Source of the DNA: Candidatus Acetothermia bacterium
GTDB lineage: Bacteria > Bipolaricaulota > Bipolaricaulia > Bipolaricaulales > Bipolaricaulaceae
Assembly (NCBI GenBank): GCA_024653305.1
Contig: JANLFW010000006.1
Coordinates: forward strand, 1 to 64,000
Direction of reading: 5' to 3'
DNA: 64,000 nucleotides
Shown here in pieces: positions 17,912-27,221 of this stretch. Within the stretch, counting starts at the first letter, position 1. Each line of letters starts with the position of its first letter. Both the position numbers and the translations under genes were made by a program. The notes beneath the pieces were generated by a model. That model was not told the DNA's origin, did no database searches, and saw only the letters and a program-made list of their open reading frames with translations.

Positions 17912-18968
17912 CCAAGAGCCTCGCCGCGTAGCCCCACTCGTTGTCGTAGAAGGCGACAACCTTCACCACGTCGAGGGCCTTGGACAGGACCATGTTGTAG
18001 GCGACGGCCACGACGCAAGAACGGTCGCGGGCGATGACGTCGCTCGAGACGATCGGGTCTTCGTCCACCTCCATGACCTCGCCCAGCGGGCCCTTGGCCT
18101 TCTCGCGGAACGTGTCGTTGAGGGCCCTCAGGGCTTCCTTCATCGCCTCTTTGGGGTTGGAGCTGGAGCTGGGGAGCGGCCGCTTGAGCTTGGCCACGAA
18201 GTCCGACACCGAACCGCACGGCACCGGGACGCGCATCGCGATCCCGTCCAACTTGCCGGCGAGGTCGGGGAAGATGGCGGGGATGGACCGGGCGGCCCCG
18301 GTGGAGGTGGGGATGATGTTCGCCGCCGCCGCCCGCGCCCGGGCGAGGTCGGAGTGGGCCGCGTCCACCAGCCGCTGGTCGGCGGTGTACCCGTGCACCG
18401 TGGTCAGGAACCCGTATTCAATTCCGAACGACTCGTGAAGGACCTTCACCACCGGGCCGAGGGAGTTGGTGGTACAGGACGCGGCAGACACGATGTCCGG
18501 CTTCCCCCGGTCCAGGTATTGACCCTCATTCACGCGCCACAGGATCTGGAGGACCTCCGCGCTCTCCTCGCCGCGGGGCGGGGCGGTGATGAGCACCTTC
18601 TTCGCCCCGGCCTTGAGGTGGGCCCCGGCCTTCTCCGGGTCACGGAACACGCCGGTGGCCTCGACCACCACGTCCACCCCGAGCACCTTCCACGGGAGCT
18701 TCGCCGGGTCGGCCTCGGCCAGGAGCTGGACCGACTTGCCCCCGATCTTAAGGGCGTTCCCCGCCAAGCCCACCGGGAGGTCATACCGGCCGTACACCGT
18801 ATCCCAGCGCAGGAGGTACGCTGCCCATGTGCCGTCCACTCCGCCCTTTTTCTTGTCGAAGAACGCGAGATCGTTCACGGCCACGATCTCCACCGCTGGG
18901 TCTTTCGCCGCGATGCGGGTGAAGACTCGCCCGATCCGCCCAAACCCGTTAATGGCTACCTTGACCAC
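17886..18968 (-). CDS. gap: Type I glyceraldehyde-3-phosphate dehydrogenase
   Basis: Glycolytic/gluconeogenic enzyme oxidising glyceraldehyde-3-phosphate with NAD. NAD fold INGFGRIGR at residues 6-14, NDL after the second strand (Asp favouring NAD), catalytic cysteine in [10 protein letters not shown], phosphate-binding TSTGAARS, and the C-terminal [14 protein letters not shown]. At 360 residues it is about 25-30 longer than usual; the extra residues sit around [11 protein letters not shown] near residue 40 and before the catalytic cysteine ([17 protein letters not shown]). The GTG start follows a strong AGGAGG at 8 bases and overlaps the broken pdxT by 20 bp. Confidence 0.95.
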   Translation of the reverse strand: MVKVAINGFGRIGRVFTRIAAKDPAVEIVAVNDLAFFDKKKGGVDGTWAAYLLRWDTVYGRYDLPVGLAGNALKIGGKSVQLLAEADPAKLPWKVLGVDVVVEATGVFRDPEKAGAHLKAGAKKVLITAPPRGEESAEVLQILWRVNEGQYLDRGKPDIVSAASCTTNSLGPVVKVLHESFGIEYGFLTTVHGYTADQRLVDAAHSDLARARAAAANIIPTSTGAARSIPAIFPDLAGKLDGIAMRVPVPCGSVSDFVAKLKRPLPSSSSNPKEAMKEALRALNDTFREKAKGPLGEVMEVDEDPIVSSDVIARDRSCVVAVAYNMVLSKALDVVKVVAFYDNEWGYAARLLDVAKFIVS

Positions 18969-19507
18969 AATTCCTCCTTCCTACCGGCACGTCGCCGGTC
19001 AGCTCCGGACGGAAGCTTGGGGCGAGCAAGCTCCCTTGCCGGACCATCACCGGCTGGTCGCCCAGCCGCGCCAGCACCTCCACGCCGCTGCCCACCCGGC
19101 GCACGAGCGGGGCGCGGATGAACACGGCCGGGACGTCACCAAGCCCATCGGCGGACACCACCGTCGCGAACGAGTCCACTTGGCGGCCAGTGGCATTGCG
19201 TTCCACGGCGATGTCGATGACCCCGAAGAACCGTTCAGGCCAGTTCGTGATCTCGCGGGCCAGGAGCACCATCCCCGCGCAGGTCCCGAACGCCGGGAGC
19301 CCCTCTCGCAGAGCCTGTCCCAGTGGCTCGGCGAGCCCGTCCCGGGCCATGATCCGCCACATCGCCGTGGGCTCCCCGCCCGGGAGGACGATGCCGGCAA
19401 GGCCGTGCAGATGCTCCGGGCGCAGGACGGGCCGTCCTGTGGCGCCAAGGCGATCGAGCACGCGGAGGTGCTCCCGGACGTGCCCTGAACCGCAAGGACC
19501 CCGATCG

Positions 19508-19511
<4 letters not shown>
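18949..19511 (-). pseudogene. pdxT: Pyridoxal 5'-phosphate synthase glutaminase subunit, frameshifted and active-site altered
   Basis: PdxT hydrolyses glutamine and passes ammonia to PdxS. The first codons read [10 protein letters not shown], then the frame is wrong; the next frame continues VREHLRVLDRLGA ... LPGGEPTAM ... AFGTCAGMVLLA ... VERNATGRQVDSF ... FIRAP. Restoring one C near 19483 would give the expected VQGHVREHL. Independently, the catalytic histidine of the SFHPELT motif is arginine here (SFRPELT, codon 19009-19011), so the glutaminase triad Cys-His-Glu would be broken even in frame, and LPGGEST is LPGGEPT. It overlaps pdxS by 4 bp and gap by 20 bp. The frameshift alone could be a sequencing error, but not easily both lesions. 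Confidence 0.85.
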
Positions 19512-20392
<881 letters not shown>

Positions 20393-20449
20393 CTCGCGCG
20401 AAAAAAGCTTGCGCAGATCATTATAGCGAGTGGTAACCTCCCCGCACCC

Positions 20450-20525
20450 TGGAGCCGGCGGGAGGGATCGAACCTCCGGCCTGCGGTTTACGAAACCGCT
20501 GCTCTGCCTGCTGAGCTACGCCGGC
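20450..20525 (-). tRNA. tRNA-Thr (anticodon CGT)
   Basis: Minus-strand acceptor GCCGGCG pairs with CGCCGGC, the anticodon stem GCGGT/ACCGC carries loop TTCGTAA (anticodon CGT, codon ACG), and the T arm is GGAGG/CCTCC around TTCGATC. Discriminator T is followed by an encoded CCA, unlike the other three tRNAs in the window. Confidence 0.95.
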
Positions 20526-20671
20526 TTGAGAAGCCGACCAAACTTGGTTCCGGCGGGAATCTTAGTCCTAGACGGCTCCATCCGCAAGGCCACGTCCCGT
20601 CCAGGGGACGATGGCCGGCGGCAAGGGATGGGGACACGGCCGACCCTCGGTTGCTCCTCCCCCGGCGTGGT

Positions 20672-20697
20672 TATAATGGAAGGCTATAATGGAAGGC
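20672..20697 (+). promoter_or_regulatory. Tandemly duplicated -10/ribosome-site segment before the activase gene
   Basis: The 13-base unit TATAATGGAAGGC occurs twice in direct succession, ending one base before the ATG. Each copy joins a perfect -10 hexamer to a GGAAGG ribosome site. TTGCTC at 20651-20656 lies 15 bases before the first copy. Transcription from the first -10 would leave a roughly 15-base leader carrying the second copy's GGAAGG; from the second it would be nearly leaderless. Confidence 0.5.
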
Positions 20698-20698
20698 C

Positions 20699-22423
20699 AT
20701 GACGGGAGATCTGGTTGGCATCGATATTGGGTCGCTCACCGTGAAGGTAGCGCTGGTGGACGAGGGGGGCACGGTGAGGTGGGAGGCCTACCAACCCGCC
20801 CATGGCGACCCCCTCCACACCACCCTCTCCATCCTGGAGCGGCTCTTCCGTGAGCACGACCCGTCCCAGCTGCGCGGGGTGGGGGTCACCGGATCCGGGG
20901 GCCGGCTTCTGGGGGAGATCCTGTCCGTCCAATATGTGAACGAACTTGTGGCCCAAACGCGCGCCGTGCAGGTGTACCATCCCGAGGTCCGCACCGTGAT
21001 CGAGATCGGGGGGCAGGACTCCAAGCTCCTCATCCTCGATCATCAGGATGGCCGTCCGGTCTTGGTGGACTTCTCCCTCAACACCCAATGCGCCGCGGGG
21101 ACGGGATCGTTCTTGGAGCAGCAAGCCGCGCGGCTCGGCCTCGCCATCGAAGAGTTCGCCGCGCTCGCCGTCCAGGCCCAAGACCCCCCGTACATCGCCG
21201 GCCGGTGTGCGGTGTTTGCCAAATCCGACATCGTCCACCTCCAGCAGGTGGGGACCCCGCTCCCTGAGGTCCTGGGGGGGCTGTGTCTCGCGCTCGCCCG
21301 CAACTTCCTGTCCGACGTGGGGCGGGGGCGGGAGTTCCGGCGGCCGATCCTGTTCCAGGGGGGGCTGTCCAAGAACCAGGGCATGGTGCGCGCGTTCGAG
21401 GCGGTGCTCGGCCTCCGGGCCGGGGAGCTCATCGTCCCCCGCCACCAGGTGCTGATGGCCGCCATCGGCGCCGCCTTGATGGCCGGAGAGCGGGACGGGC
21501 AGCCATTTCGGTGGGAGGAGGAACGGAGCAGGCTCGTGCGGGCCATGGAGGAGCAGCGCCGCGGCGGGCCCGGGGGCCATGTCCGGCTCACCGGCGCCAC
21601 CCTGACCGCCCCCACTGGGCCGTGCACCGCTGGCGCCACCGCCGGGTACCTCGGGATCGATGTGGGATCGGTGAGCACAAAGGCGGTGGCCATCGACGAG
21701 GAGGGACAGCTCGTGGCCAAGGTGTACCTGCGCACCCGGGCCGATCCGCTGGGCGCGGCCCGGGACTGCCTCCGCCAGCTCAGGGGGGACCTCAGCGGCG
21801 CGTTCCGGGTGCGTGGGGTAGGGGTGACCGGGTCGGGCCGGGAGCTCGTGGGCCGGTACGTCCGGGCGGACGTGGTCAAGAACGAGATCACCGCCCAGGC
21901 CCGGGCGGCGGCGTTCATCGACCCGGAGGTGGACACGATCTTCGAGATCGGCGGCCAGGACTCCAAGTTCATCCGCCTGGAGGATGGAGTGGTGGTGGAC
22001 TTTTCCCTGAACAAGGCGTGCGCCGCCGGGACGGGGTCGTTTTTGGAGGAGCAGGCGGCCCGGCTGGGCCTTTCGATCGCGGACCTGATCGAGCTCGCCC
22101 TTGCTGCCCCTGAGCCCACCCGCCTGGGGGAGCGGTGCACGGTGTTCATGGAATCGGATCTCATCCACCACCAGCAGCGGGGGCGGACGAAGATGGACCT
22201 CGCCGCCGGGCTCGCCTATTCCGTGGCCATCAACTACCTCAACCGGGTGGTGGGGGATCGCCCGATTGGGAAGAGGATCCTGTTCCAGGGCGGTGTGGCC
22301 GGGAACCGGGCGGTGGTGGCCGCCTTGGAGAACCTGGTGGGCCGGCCCGTGCGGGTGCCGCCGCACTTCGAGGTCACCGGGGCCCTCGGGGCGGCCCTCA
22401 TCGCCAAGGAGGCCTTGACATGA
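20699..22423 (+). CDS. Fused double-domain activase of the 2-hydroxyacyl-CoA dehydratase / BadF-BcrA ATPase family
   Basis: These ASKHA-fold ATPases use ATP hydrolysis to push an electron at very low potential from a [4Fe-4S] cluster into a partner enzyme. Two complete copies are joined: residues 1-270 (DIGSLTVKVALVDEGG, EIGGQDSKLL, CAAGTGSFLEQQ) and about 315-574 (DVGSVSTKAVAIDEEG, EIGGQDSKFI, CAAGTGSFLEEQ). In HgdC each monomer of a homodimer gives two cysteines 39 apart to one cluster; here both halves keep them with the same spacing (Cys131/Cys170 and Cys441/Cys480), so one chain can hold the whole cluster. Stop overlaps the next gene (ATGA). Confidence 0.9.
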   Translation: MTGDLVGIDIGSLTVKVALVDEGGTVRWEAYQPAHGDPLHTTLSILERLFREHDPSQLRGVGVTGSGGRLLGEILSVQYVNELVAQTRAVQVYHPEVRTVIEIGGQDSKLLILDHQDGRPVLVDFSLNTQCAAGTGSFLEQQAARLGLAIEEFAALAVQAQDPPYIAGRCAVFAKSDIVHLQQVGTPLPEVLGGLCLALARNFLSDVGRGREFRRPILFQGGLSKNQGMVRAFEAVLGLRAGELIVPRHQVLMAAIGAALMAGERDGQPFRWEEERSRLVRAMEEQRRGGPGGHVRLTGATLTAPTGPCTAGATAGYLGIDVGSVSTKAVAIDEEGQLVAKVYLRTRADPLGAARDCLRQLRGDLSGAFRVRGVGVTGSGRELVGRYVRADVVKNEITAQARAAAFIDPEVDTIFEIGGQDSKFIRLEDGVVVDFSLNKACAAGTGSFLEEQAARLGLSIADLIELALAAPEPTRLGERCTVFMESDLIHHQQRGRTKMDLAAGLAYSVAINYLNRVVGDRPIGKRILFQGGVAGNRAVVAALENLVGRPVRVPPHFEVTGALGAALIAKEALT

Positions 22424-24900
22424 CCAGGTTCCCCGGGTTCGACCTCGCTGACCGCACCTACCGTACCCGCCAGTTCACGTGCCGCGGCTGCCCCAACGTG
22501 TGCCGCATCACCGAGGTACGGTTCGGGGAGGAACGCCCGTTCTACTACGGCGCCCGCTGCGACCGGTACGAGGTGCGGCCCGAGGCAAAGCGCCTCGAGC
22601 CCGACCTCTTCCGAAGGCGGGAGGCGATCCTGTTCAACCCGGAGGGGGAGCACAAGGACCTGGAGGGCGTGCTCCGCTTCCCTCCGGACGGGGAGGTGCG
22701 GGGCCGGGTGGGGGTCCCCCGGGCCCTGCTCACCTGGGACCTGTTTCCGTTCTTCCGGGAGTTCTTCCGGGCCCTGGGGTACGAGGTCGTCCTGTCCCCC
22801 CTCACCCACCAGGGGCTGGTCCGGTCGTCCCTGACGGCGGCCCCGGCCACCGCCTGCCTCCCGGTGAAGGTTGTGCACGGCCACGTGGAGGAGCTGGTCG
22901 AGGCGGGCATCGACCGCCTGTTCCTCCCGGCCCTCATCGATGCCGACCACCCCACCACCCGCACCAAGACCAACTACAACTGCCCCCTCGTGCAGGCCCA
23001 GCCGTACATCCTCAGTGCGCAGTTCGACTTCCGGACGCTTGGGGTGGAGGCGATCACCGACCCCATCCACTTCTACCCGTGGTTCTACGGGAAGGCCCGG
23101 CTCATCCAGGAGCTGGGGGGGCTGGCCCGCCGGCTGGGGGCGGGGTCGCGGGAGGCGGAGCGGGCGATCGCTCAGGCCATGGCCACCCAACGGGAGGCGC
23201 AGGCCGGGCTCCGGGCCCTCGGGGAGGAGGCGCTGGCCCGGGTGGCCGGCGGGGCCCTGGGGGTGGTGGTGCTCTCCCGGAGCTACAACGGCTGTGACCG
23301 GGGGCTGAACCTCACCGTGCCGGAGAAACTGGCCGCGCTTGGGGCTTTGCCCATCCCCGTGGACGCGCTCCCGTGGGAGGAGGTGGATGTCGACCCCCTG
23401 TACCCGTTCATGCAATGGCACGGGGGCAAGCGGATCCTCGCCGCGGCGGAGATCGTCCGCCGTACGGAGGGCCTATGGGCGGTGCACCTATCCCACTTTA
23501 ACTGCGGACCGGACTCGTTCATCGCCCACTACCTCCGGGAGGCCCTGCGGGGGAAGCCGTTCCTCACCCTGGAGCTGGATGAGCATTCCGCCGATGCCGG
23601 GGTCATCACCCGGCTGGAGGCGTACCTGGACTCGGTGGCCGCCCTCACGCACAAGCCCAGGCCGGCGGCGGCCCGGCCCCTGGCCCGGCCGCGGGCGGCG
23701 TTCGACCGCACCAAGACCATTTACCTCCCGTACATGTGCGACCACAACCATGCGTTCACCGGGGCCCTCCGCCGCTTCGGGTTCCACGCGGAGACGCTTC
23801 CCCCACCGGACGAGGAGAGCCTGACCCTCGGGCGCAAACACTCCACCGGCGGGGAGTGCCTCCCGTTCATCCTCACCACCGGGGACTTCCTGAAGCTCGT
23901 GCGCCGGAAGGATTTCAACCCGGCCAGGTCGGCCCTGTTCATGCCCACGAGCAGCGGCCCGTGCCGGTTCTGCCACTACTTCGCCGCCCAGCGGCTGATC
24001 CTGGAACGCCTCGGATGCGCGGTGGACTTCATCTCCCTCGAAGCGTACGGCGGTTACACCATCGAGGACCTGGGCACCGCGTTTCGCCGCACCGCCTGGT
24101 ACGGGATCGTCGCCGTGGACTTCCTGCAGAAGCTCCTGTGGCGGACGCGCCCCTACGAGGCGGTGCGGGGGACCGCGAGCGCCGTGTACCGGGAGGCGTT
24201 GCGCACGGTGGAGGAAGCCCTCGCCCAACGGGGGATCAAGGGGTTGCTGGCGGTTCTCCCCGGGGTGGTGGCCCGGTTTTCCGGGATTGAGCTTCGCCCG
24301 GAGGAGCGGCCGCTCGTGGGCATCGTGGGCGAGATCTACGTGCGGGCCAACCCGTTCAGCAACGCCGGCCTCGTCGACCTCGTGGAGGAGCTGGGCGGAG
24401 AGGTGCGCATCGCCCCGGTGGCGGAATGGCTGAACTACAGCATGTACAAAAAACAAGGGGACAGCCGGGTTCGCCGGGACTGGCCGGCCTACTTCAAGGC
24501 CCGTCTGGAACGGTATGTTCTCCGGCACGATGAGCACCGGGTGGCCGAGCTCTGCCGGGGCGCGGTCGCCCCCTGGGAGGCTGAGGAACCCACCACCCCC
24601 GAGGTGGTACGCCACGCCGAACCGTACATCTCCGAGGCGTACCGTGGCGAGCCGGTGCTCACGGTGGGGAAGGCCATCGACTACGCCCTCACGGGGTTCG
24701 ACGGGATCATCAACGTGATGCCGTTCAGCTGCATGCCGGGGACGATGGTGGCCGCGGTGTCCACCCGGGCCAAGCGTGACCATGGGATCCCCTGGCTCAA
24801 CCTCACGTTCGACGGCCAGGAGCAGGCCCACCTGCGCACCCGGCTGGAGGCGTTCCTCCATCAGGCGGACCTCCACCGGCGCGTCGGGAAGGGGGGCTAG
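22420..24900 (+). CDS. Large partner protein of the activase (DUF2229 / HgdB-like, CoA-substrate-type reductase component)
   Basis: An 826-residue protein translationally coupled to the activase. Near the N terminus is a cysteine cluster C21-x2-C24-x3-C28 (RGCPNVCRITE) and another cysteine in YGARCDRY. The rest resembles the DUF2229/HgdB-like part of the large fused activase proteins of anaerobes, with further conserved cysteines in NYNCPLVQ, GGECLPF, GPCRFCHYF and SCMPGTM. The ATG at 22420 overlaps the previous stop and gives MTRFPGFDLADRTYRTRQF. The activated substrate is unknown; relatives include hydroxyacyl-CoA dehydratases, benzoyl-CoA reductases and double-cubane cluster proteins. Ends before a 346-base gap. 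Confidence 0.82.
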   Translation: MTRFPGFDLADRTYRTRQFTCRGCPNVCRITEVRFGEERPFYYGARCDRYEVRPEAKRLEPDLFRRREAILFNPEGEHKDLEGVLRFPPDGEVRGRVGVPRALLTWDLFPFFREFFRALGYEVVLSPLTHQGLVRSSLTAAPATACLPVKVVHGHVEELVEAGIDRLFLPALIDADHPTTRTKTNYNCPLVQAQPYILSAQFDFRTLGVEAITDPIHFYPWFYGKARLIQELGGLARRLGAGSREAERAIAQAMATQREAQAGLRALGEEALARVAGGALGVVVLSRSYNGCDRGLNLTVPEKLAALGALPIPVDALPWEEVDVDPLYPFMQWHGGKRILAAAEIVRRTEGLWAVHLSHFNCGPDSFIAHYLREALRGKPFLTLELDEHSADAGVITRLEAYLDSVAALTHKPRPAAARPLARPRAAFDRTKTIYLPYMCDHNHAFTGALRRFGFHAETLPPPDEESLTLGRKHSTGGECLPFILTTGDFLKLVRRKDFNPARSALFMPTSSGPCRFCHYFAAQRLILERLGCAVDFISLEAYGGYTIEDLGTAFRRTAWYGIVAVDFLQKLLWRTRPYEAVRGTASAVYREALRTVEEALAQRGIKGLLAVLPGVVARFSGIELRPEERPLVGIVGEIYVRANPFSNAGLVDLVEELGGEVRIAPVAEWLNYSMYKKQGDSRVRRDWPAYFKARLERYVLRHDEHRVAELCRGAVAPWEAEEPTTPEVVRHAEPYISEAYRGEPVLTVGKAIDYALTGFDGIINVMPFSCMPGTMVAAVSTRAKRDHGIPWLNLTFDGQEQAHLRTRLEAFLHQADLHRRVGKGG

Positions 24901-25078
24901 GCTGTTCTGTTTCAACGCAATGTTACAGTGGGGAACGATCCGCGCTACCTTAGAGAAGGGACGAGGGTAACCGCGGCAAACTCACCGGGAATCCGACAGA
25001 GACCTGCCAGGCGTGCCGTTCGCAATGGAAGAGGGACCGCTGGCCATCAAACATCAAGGTCTGAGCCCACAGCCTTCC

Positions 25079-25171
25079 TTACACAAACGACGCCACAAAG
25101 TAGTACAGTCCAACAAAGAAGATTGGGGCGTAGACGAGAAGCAGCTTCGTGACGAGGCCGGTGATCGCCAT
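25079..25171 (-). CDS. Possible single-transmembrane microprotein after the AOR gene
   Basis: In the 346-base gap between the activase partner and the AOR gene, the minus strand encodes a 30-residue hydrophobic peptide starting MAITGLVTKLLLVYAPIFF and ending at TAA. The frame is the same as that of the upstream AOR and is open right after the AOR stop, so a longer 53-residue form starting at TTG 25240 (LPASLWICRLVFG) is possible. No convincing ribosome site is seen. Length and charge pattern fit one membrane helix. Not a recognised family; the remaining plus-strand sequence in the gap (24901-25078) shows nothing convincing. Confidence 0.35.
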   Translation of the reverse strand: MAITGLVTKLLLVYAPIFFVGLYYFVASFV

Positions 25172-25246
25172 GCCCCGGGCCGACGAGCGGAGGCCAAGGC
25201 TCCCAAACACGAGCCGGCAAATCCAAAGGCTGGCAGGCAAAGGAGA

Positions 25247-27136
25247 TCAACCCGCCCCCTTGGCCCCCACCGCCTCCGCCACGTCCGGGAGGTCGAGGGA
25301 GGCCAGGCGGGCCTTGAGCGGCACCCCGTCGCGGCTCCAGCCGCGGGCCTCGTAGTAGTCGTCGAGGAGGAGCTGGAGCTCCTCGTAGGAGACGCGGTCC
25401 CCGGCCGACGGGCCCTCGGGGATCGGGTCCTCCATCACCCGCACCGGCAGGTGGTCTTCCTTCCGCGTGAACCCCTCCCGGACGTTGAACGCCCGGGCCA
25501 GGTTGTAGGTCCGCTCCCCCACGGTGAGGAGCTCGGCCGCGGTGAAGGAGAGGCCGGTCTGGGCGGCCACGAGGTCGGGGAGGCCCTCGAGGAAGAACAT
25601 GTGCCGGGAGAACTTGCAGATCCCGAGGGTGTCGTACACGGCCATCAGGTCCTCGTGGAACTTGACCTCAAACCCCTTGCCCCGCAAGCTCCGGCGGTCC
25701 ACGGCCTCGAACCGCCACCACGAGCCGCCGAACTCCGTGCCGTACACGCCGGCCGTCAGGTGGTCCCCGCCCCGAAACGCCACCGCGAACGCGAGGGCCA
25801 CCCCCTTGGAGCCGCGGATGTCGTAGGCCGGAAGCTCCATCCCTTTGATGTGGATCGCGAACGCCTCTCCCTTGCCCAGACGCTCGCAAGCGGCCTTGGT
25901 CCCATCGGAAAGGAGCTTTCCTACCCTCCCTTCGCGCCTGCCCATCCGCTCAAGCACCGCCAGGAACGCGTCCTCGTCGCCGAACTTGAGGTCGATCCCG
26001 TCCAGGTCCTTCTTCGTGAGGAGGCCCCGCTCCACGGCCTCCATCGCCCACGCCACGGTGACGCCAGCGGAGATGGTGTCTAGCCCCAGGACGTCGCAGA
26101 TCTCGTTGGCCTTGGCCACCGCCTCGATGGACGCGATCTCCGGGGCCCCGCCCAGGGAGTACAGGGTCTCGTACTCCGGCCCGTCCACCTCGGTGCCCGC
26201 GTACTTGCCCTGCTTGATCTGGAACAGTTTCCCGCAGGGTTTGGTACAGAACGGGCAGGCCACGTTCCTTTCCACGTACTTGGGAGCCCAGTGGTACGGG
26301 TCGAGCTCGATCTTGCCGCCCTTGGCCCGCGTGTAGGCGCTCTGGAAGTAGCCCCACTGCCAATTGCGGGACGGGAACGTGCCGGACACCTGGTTCATCC
26401 AGTCCAGGAACTCGCCGGATCCGTAGGCCATGTCCGCCTTGGTCGCCGGGTGATCGCGGAACACCTCGTTCCAGTACTTCCCGAGCGCCTTGACCCGCTC
26501 CGGTTCGGCCATCGGCACCGGGGCGTTGCCTTTCACCAGAATCGCCTTGAGCTTCTTGGCCCCCAGCACCGCCCCGCCCCCGCCCCGGCCGGCCTGGCGG
26601 CCGTCGCACTCGATGGTGGCGATGCGGGAGACTTTTTCCCCGGCCGGGCCGATCACCGCGGAGCGGTACCCCTCCCCGAACCTCTCCGCCAGCGCCTTCC
26701 GCGTGGCCCGGGTGTCCAGACCCCACAGGTCGGGAACCTCCTCCAGGCGGGCCATGCCGTCCTCCACCACCAGGGCCAGCGGGGCCTTGCTCGCCCCCGT
26801 GATGAGGAGGGCGTCAAAGCCGGCCTTGCGCAGGGTTACCCCGAGCCACGCCCCGGCTACCGACCGGGCCAGGGTCCCGGTGAGTGGGGAGCGGAACACG
26901 AACGTGGTCTTGGACGCGGTAGGGATGCCCGTCCCGGTGAGGAGCCCCGGTACCATGGCCACCGCGTTCTCCGGCCCGAGGGGCTCGGCCCCTTTCGGGA
27001 TGTGGGTCCACGCCAAATGCACCCCCAGGCCGAACCCGCTCAGGTACAGGCGATAGGCCCGCTCCGGGATCTCCTCCACGTTCGTCCTTCGCTGCGACAG
27101 GTCCACCACCAGCATCTTGCCCGCCACGCCGTTCAT
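25247..27136 (-). CDS. aor: Tungsten-dependent aldehyde:ferredoxin oxidoreductase (AOR family)
   Basis: Oxidises aldehydes to acids with ferredoxin as acceptor, or the reverse at low potential, using a tungsto-bispterin cofactor and one [4Fe-4S] cluster. The cluster ligands Cys294-x2-Cys297-x3-Cys301 (ACPFCTKPCGK) and the distant Cys507 (LGICKF) match the Pyrococcus enzyme pattern, and pterin-binding segments GRGGGGAVLGAKKLKA and GAPEIASIEA are clear. 629 residues from the ATG at 27136, which follows GGGAGG by 6 bases; a longer upstream frame is ignored. It lies 85 bases below mtnP on the same strand with a strong hairpin between them. The aldehyde substrate is not determinable from sequence. 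Confidence 0.92.
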   Translation of the reverse strand: MNGVAGKMLVVDLSQRRTNVEEIPERAYRLYLSGFGLGVHLAWTHIPKGAEPLGPENAVAMVPGLLTGTGIPTASKTTFVFRSPLTGTLARSVAGAWLGVTLRKAGFDALLITGASKAPLALVVEDGMARLEEVPDLWGLDTRATRKALAERFGEGYRSAVIGPAGEKVSRIATIECDGRQAGRGGGGAVLGAKKLKAILVKGNAPVPMAEPERVKALGKYWNEVFRDHPATKADMAYGSGEFLDWMNQVSGTFPSRNWQWGYFQSAYTRAKGGKIELDPYHWAPKYVERNVACPFCTKPCGKLFQIKQGKYAGTEVDGPEYETLYSLGGAPEIASIEAVAKANEICDVLGLDTISAGVTVAWAMEAVERGLLTKKDLDGIDLKFGDEDAFLAVLERMGRREGRVGKLLSDGTKAACERLGKGEAFAIHIKGMELPAYDIRGSKGVALAFAVAFRGGDHLTAGVYGTEFGGSWWRFEAVDRRSLRGKGFEVKFHEDLMAVYDTLGICKFSRHMFFLEGLPDLVAAQTGLSFTAAELLTVGERTYNLARAFNVREGFTRKEDHLPVRVMEDPIPEGPSAGDRVSYEELQLLLDDYYEARGWSRDGVPLKARLASLDLPDVAEAVGAKGAG

Positions 27137-27157
27137 CGAGCCTCCCTTCTCATTCCA

Positions 27158-27184
27158 CCCCGGAAAGCGTCGGACTTTCCGGGG
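27158..27184 (-). promoter_or_regulatory. Intercistronic hairpin between mtnP and the AOR gene
   Basis: A perfect inverted repeat with 10-base arms, CCCCGGAAAG-N7-CTTTCCGGGG, ends about 20 bases before the AOR ribosome site. There is no U-tract, so it is more likely an RNA-processing, attenuating or stabilising hairpin than a simple terminator. Confidence 0.5.
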
Positions 27185-27221
27185 ACCCCGAGATCCACAC
27201 CTGTCTTTTCGTCCATGGCGA

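Noticed and set aside
24928-25152. Plus-strand open frame in the gap after the activase partner
   Set aside because: No ribosome site, poor composition, and it overlaps the better membrane-peptide frame on the other strand.
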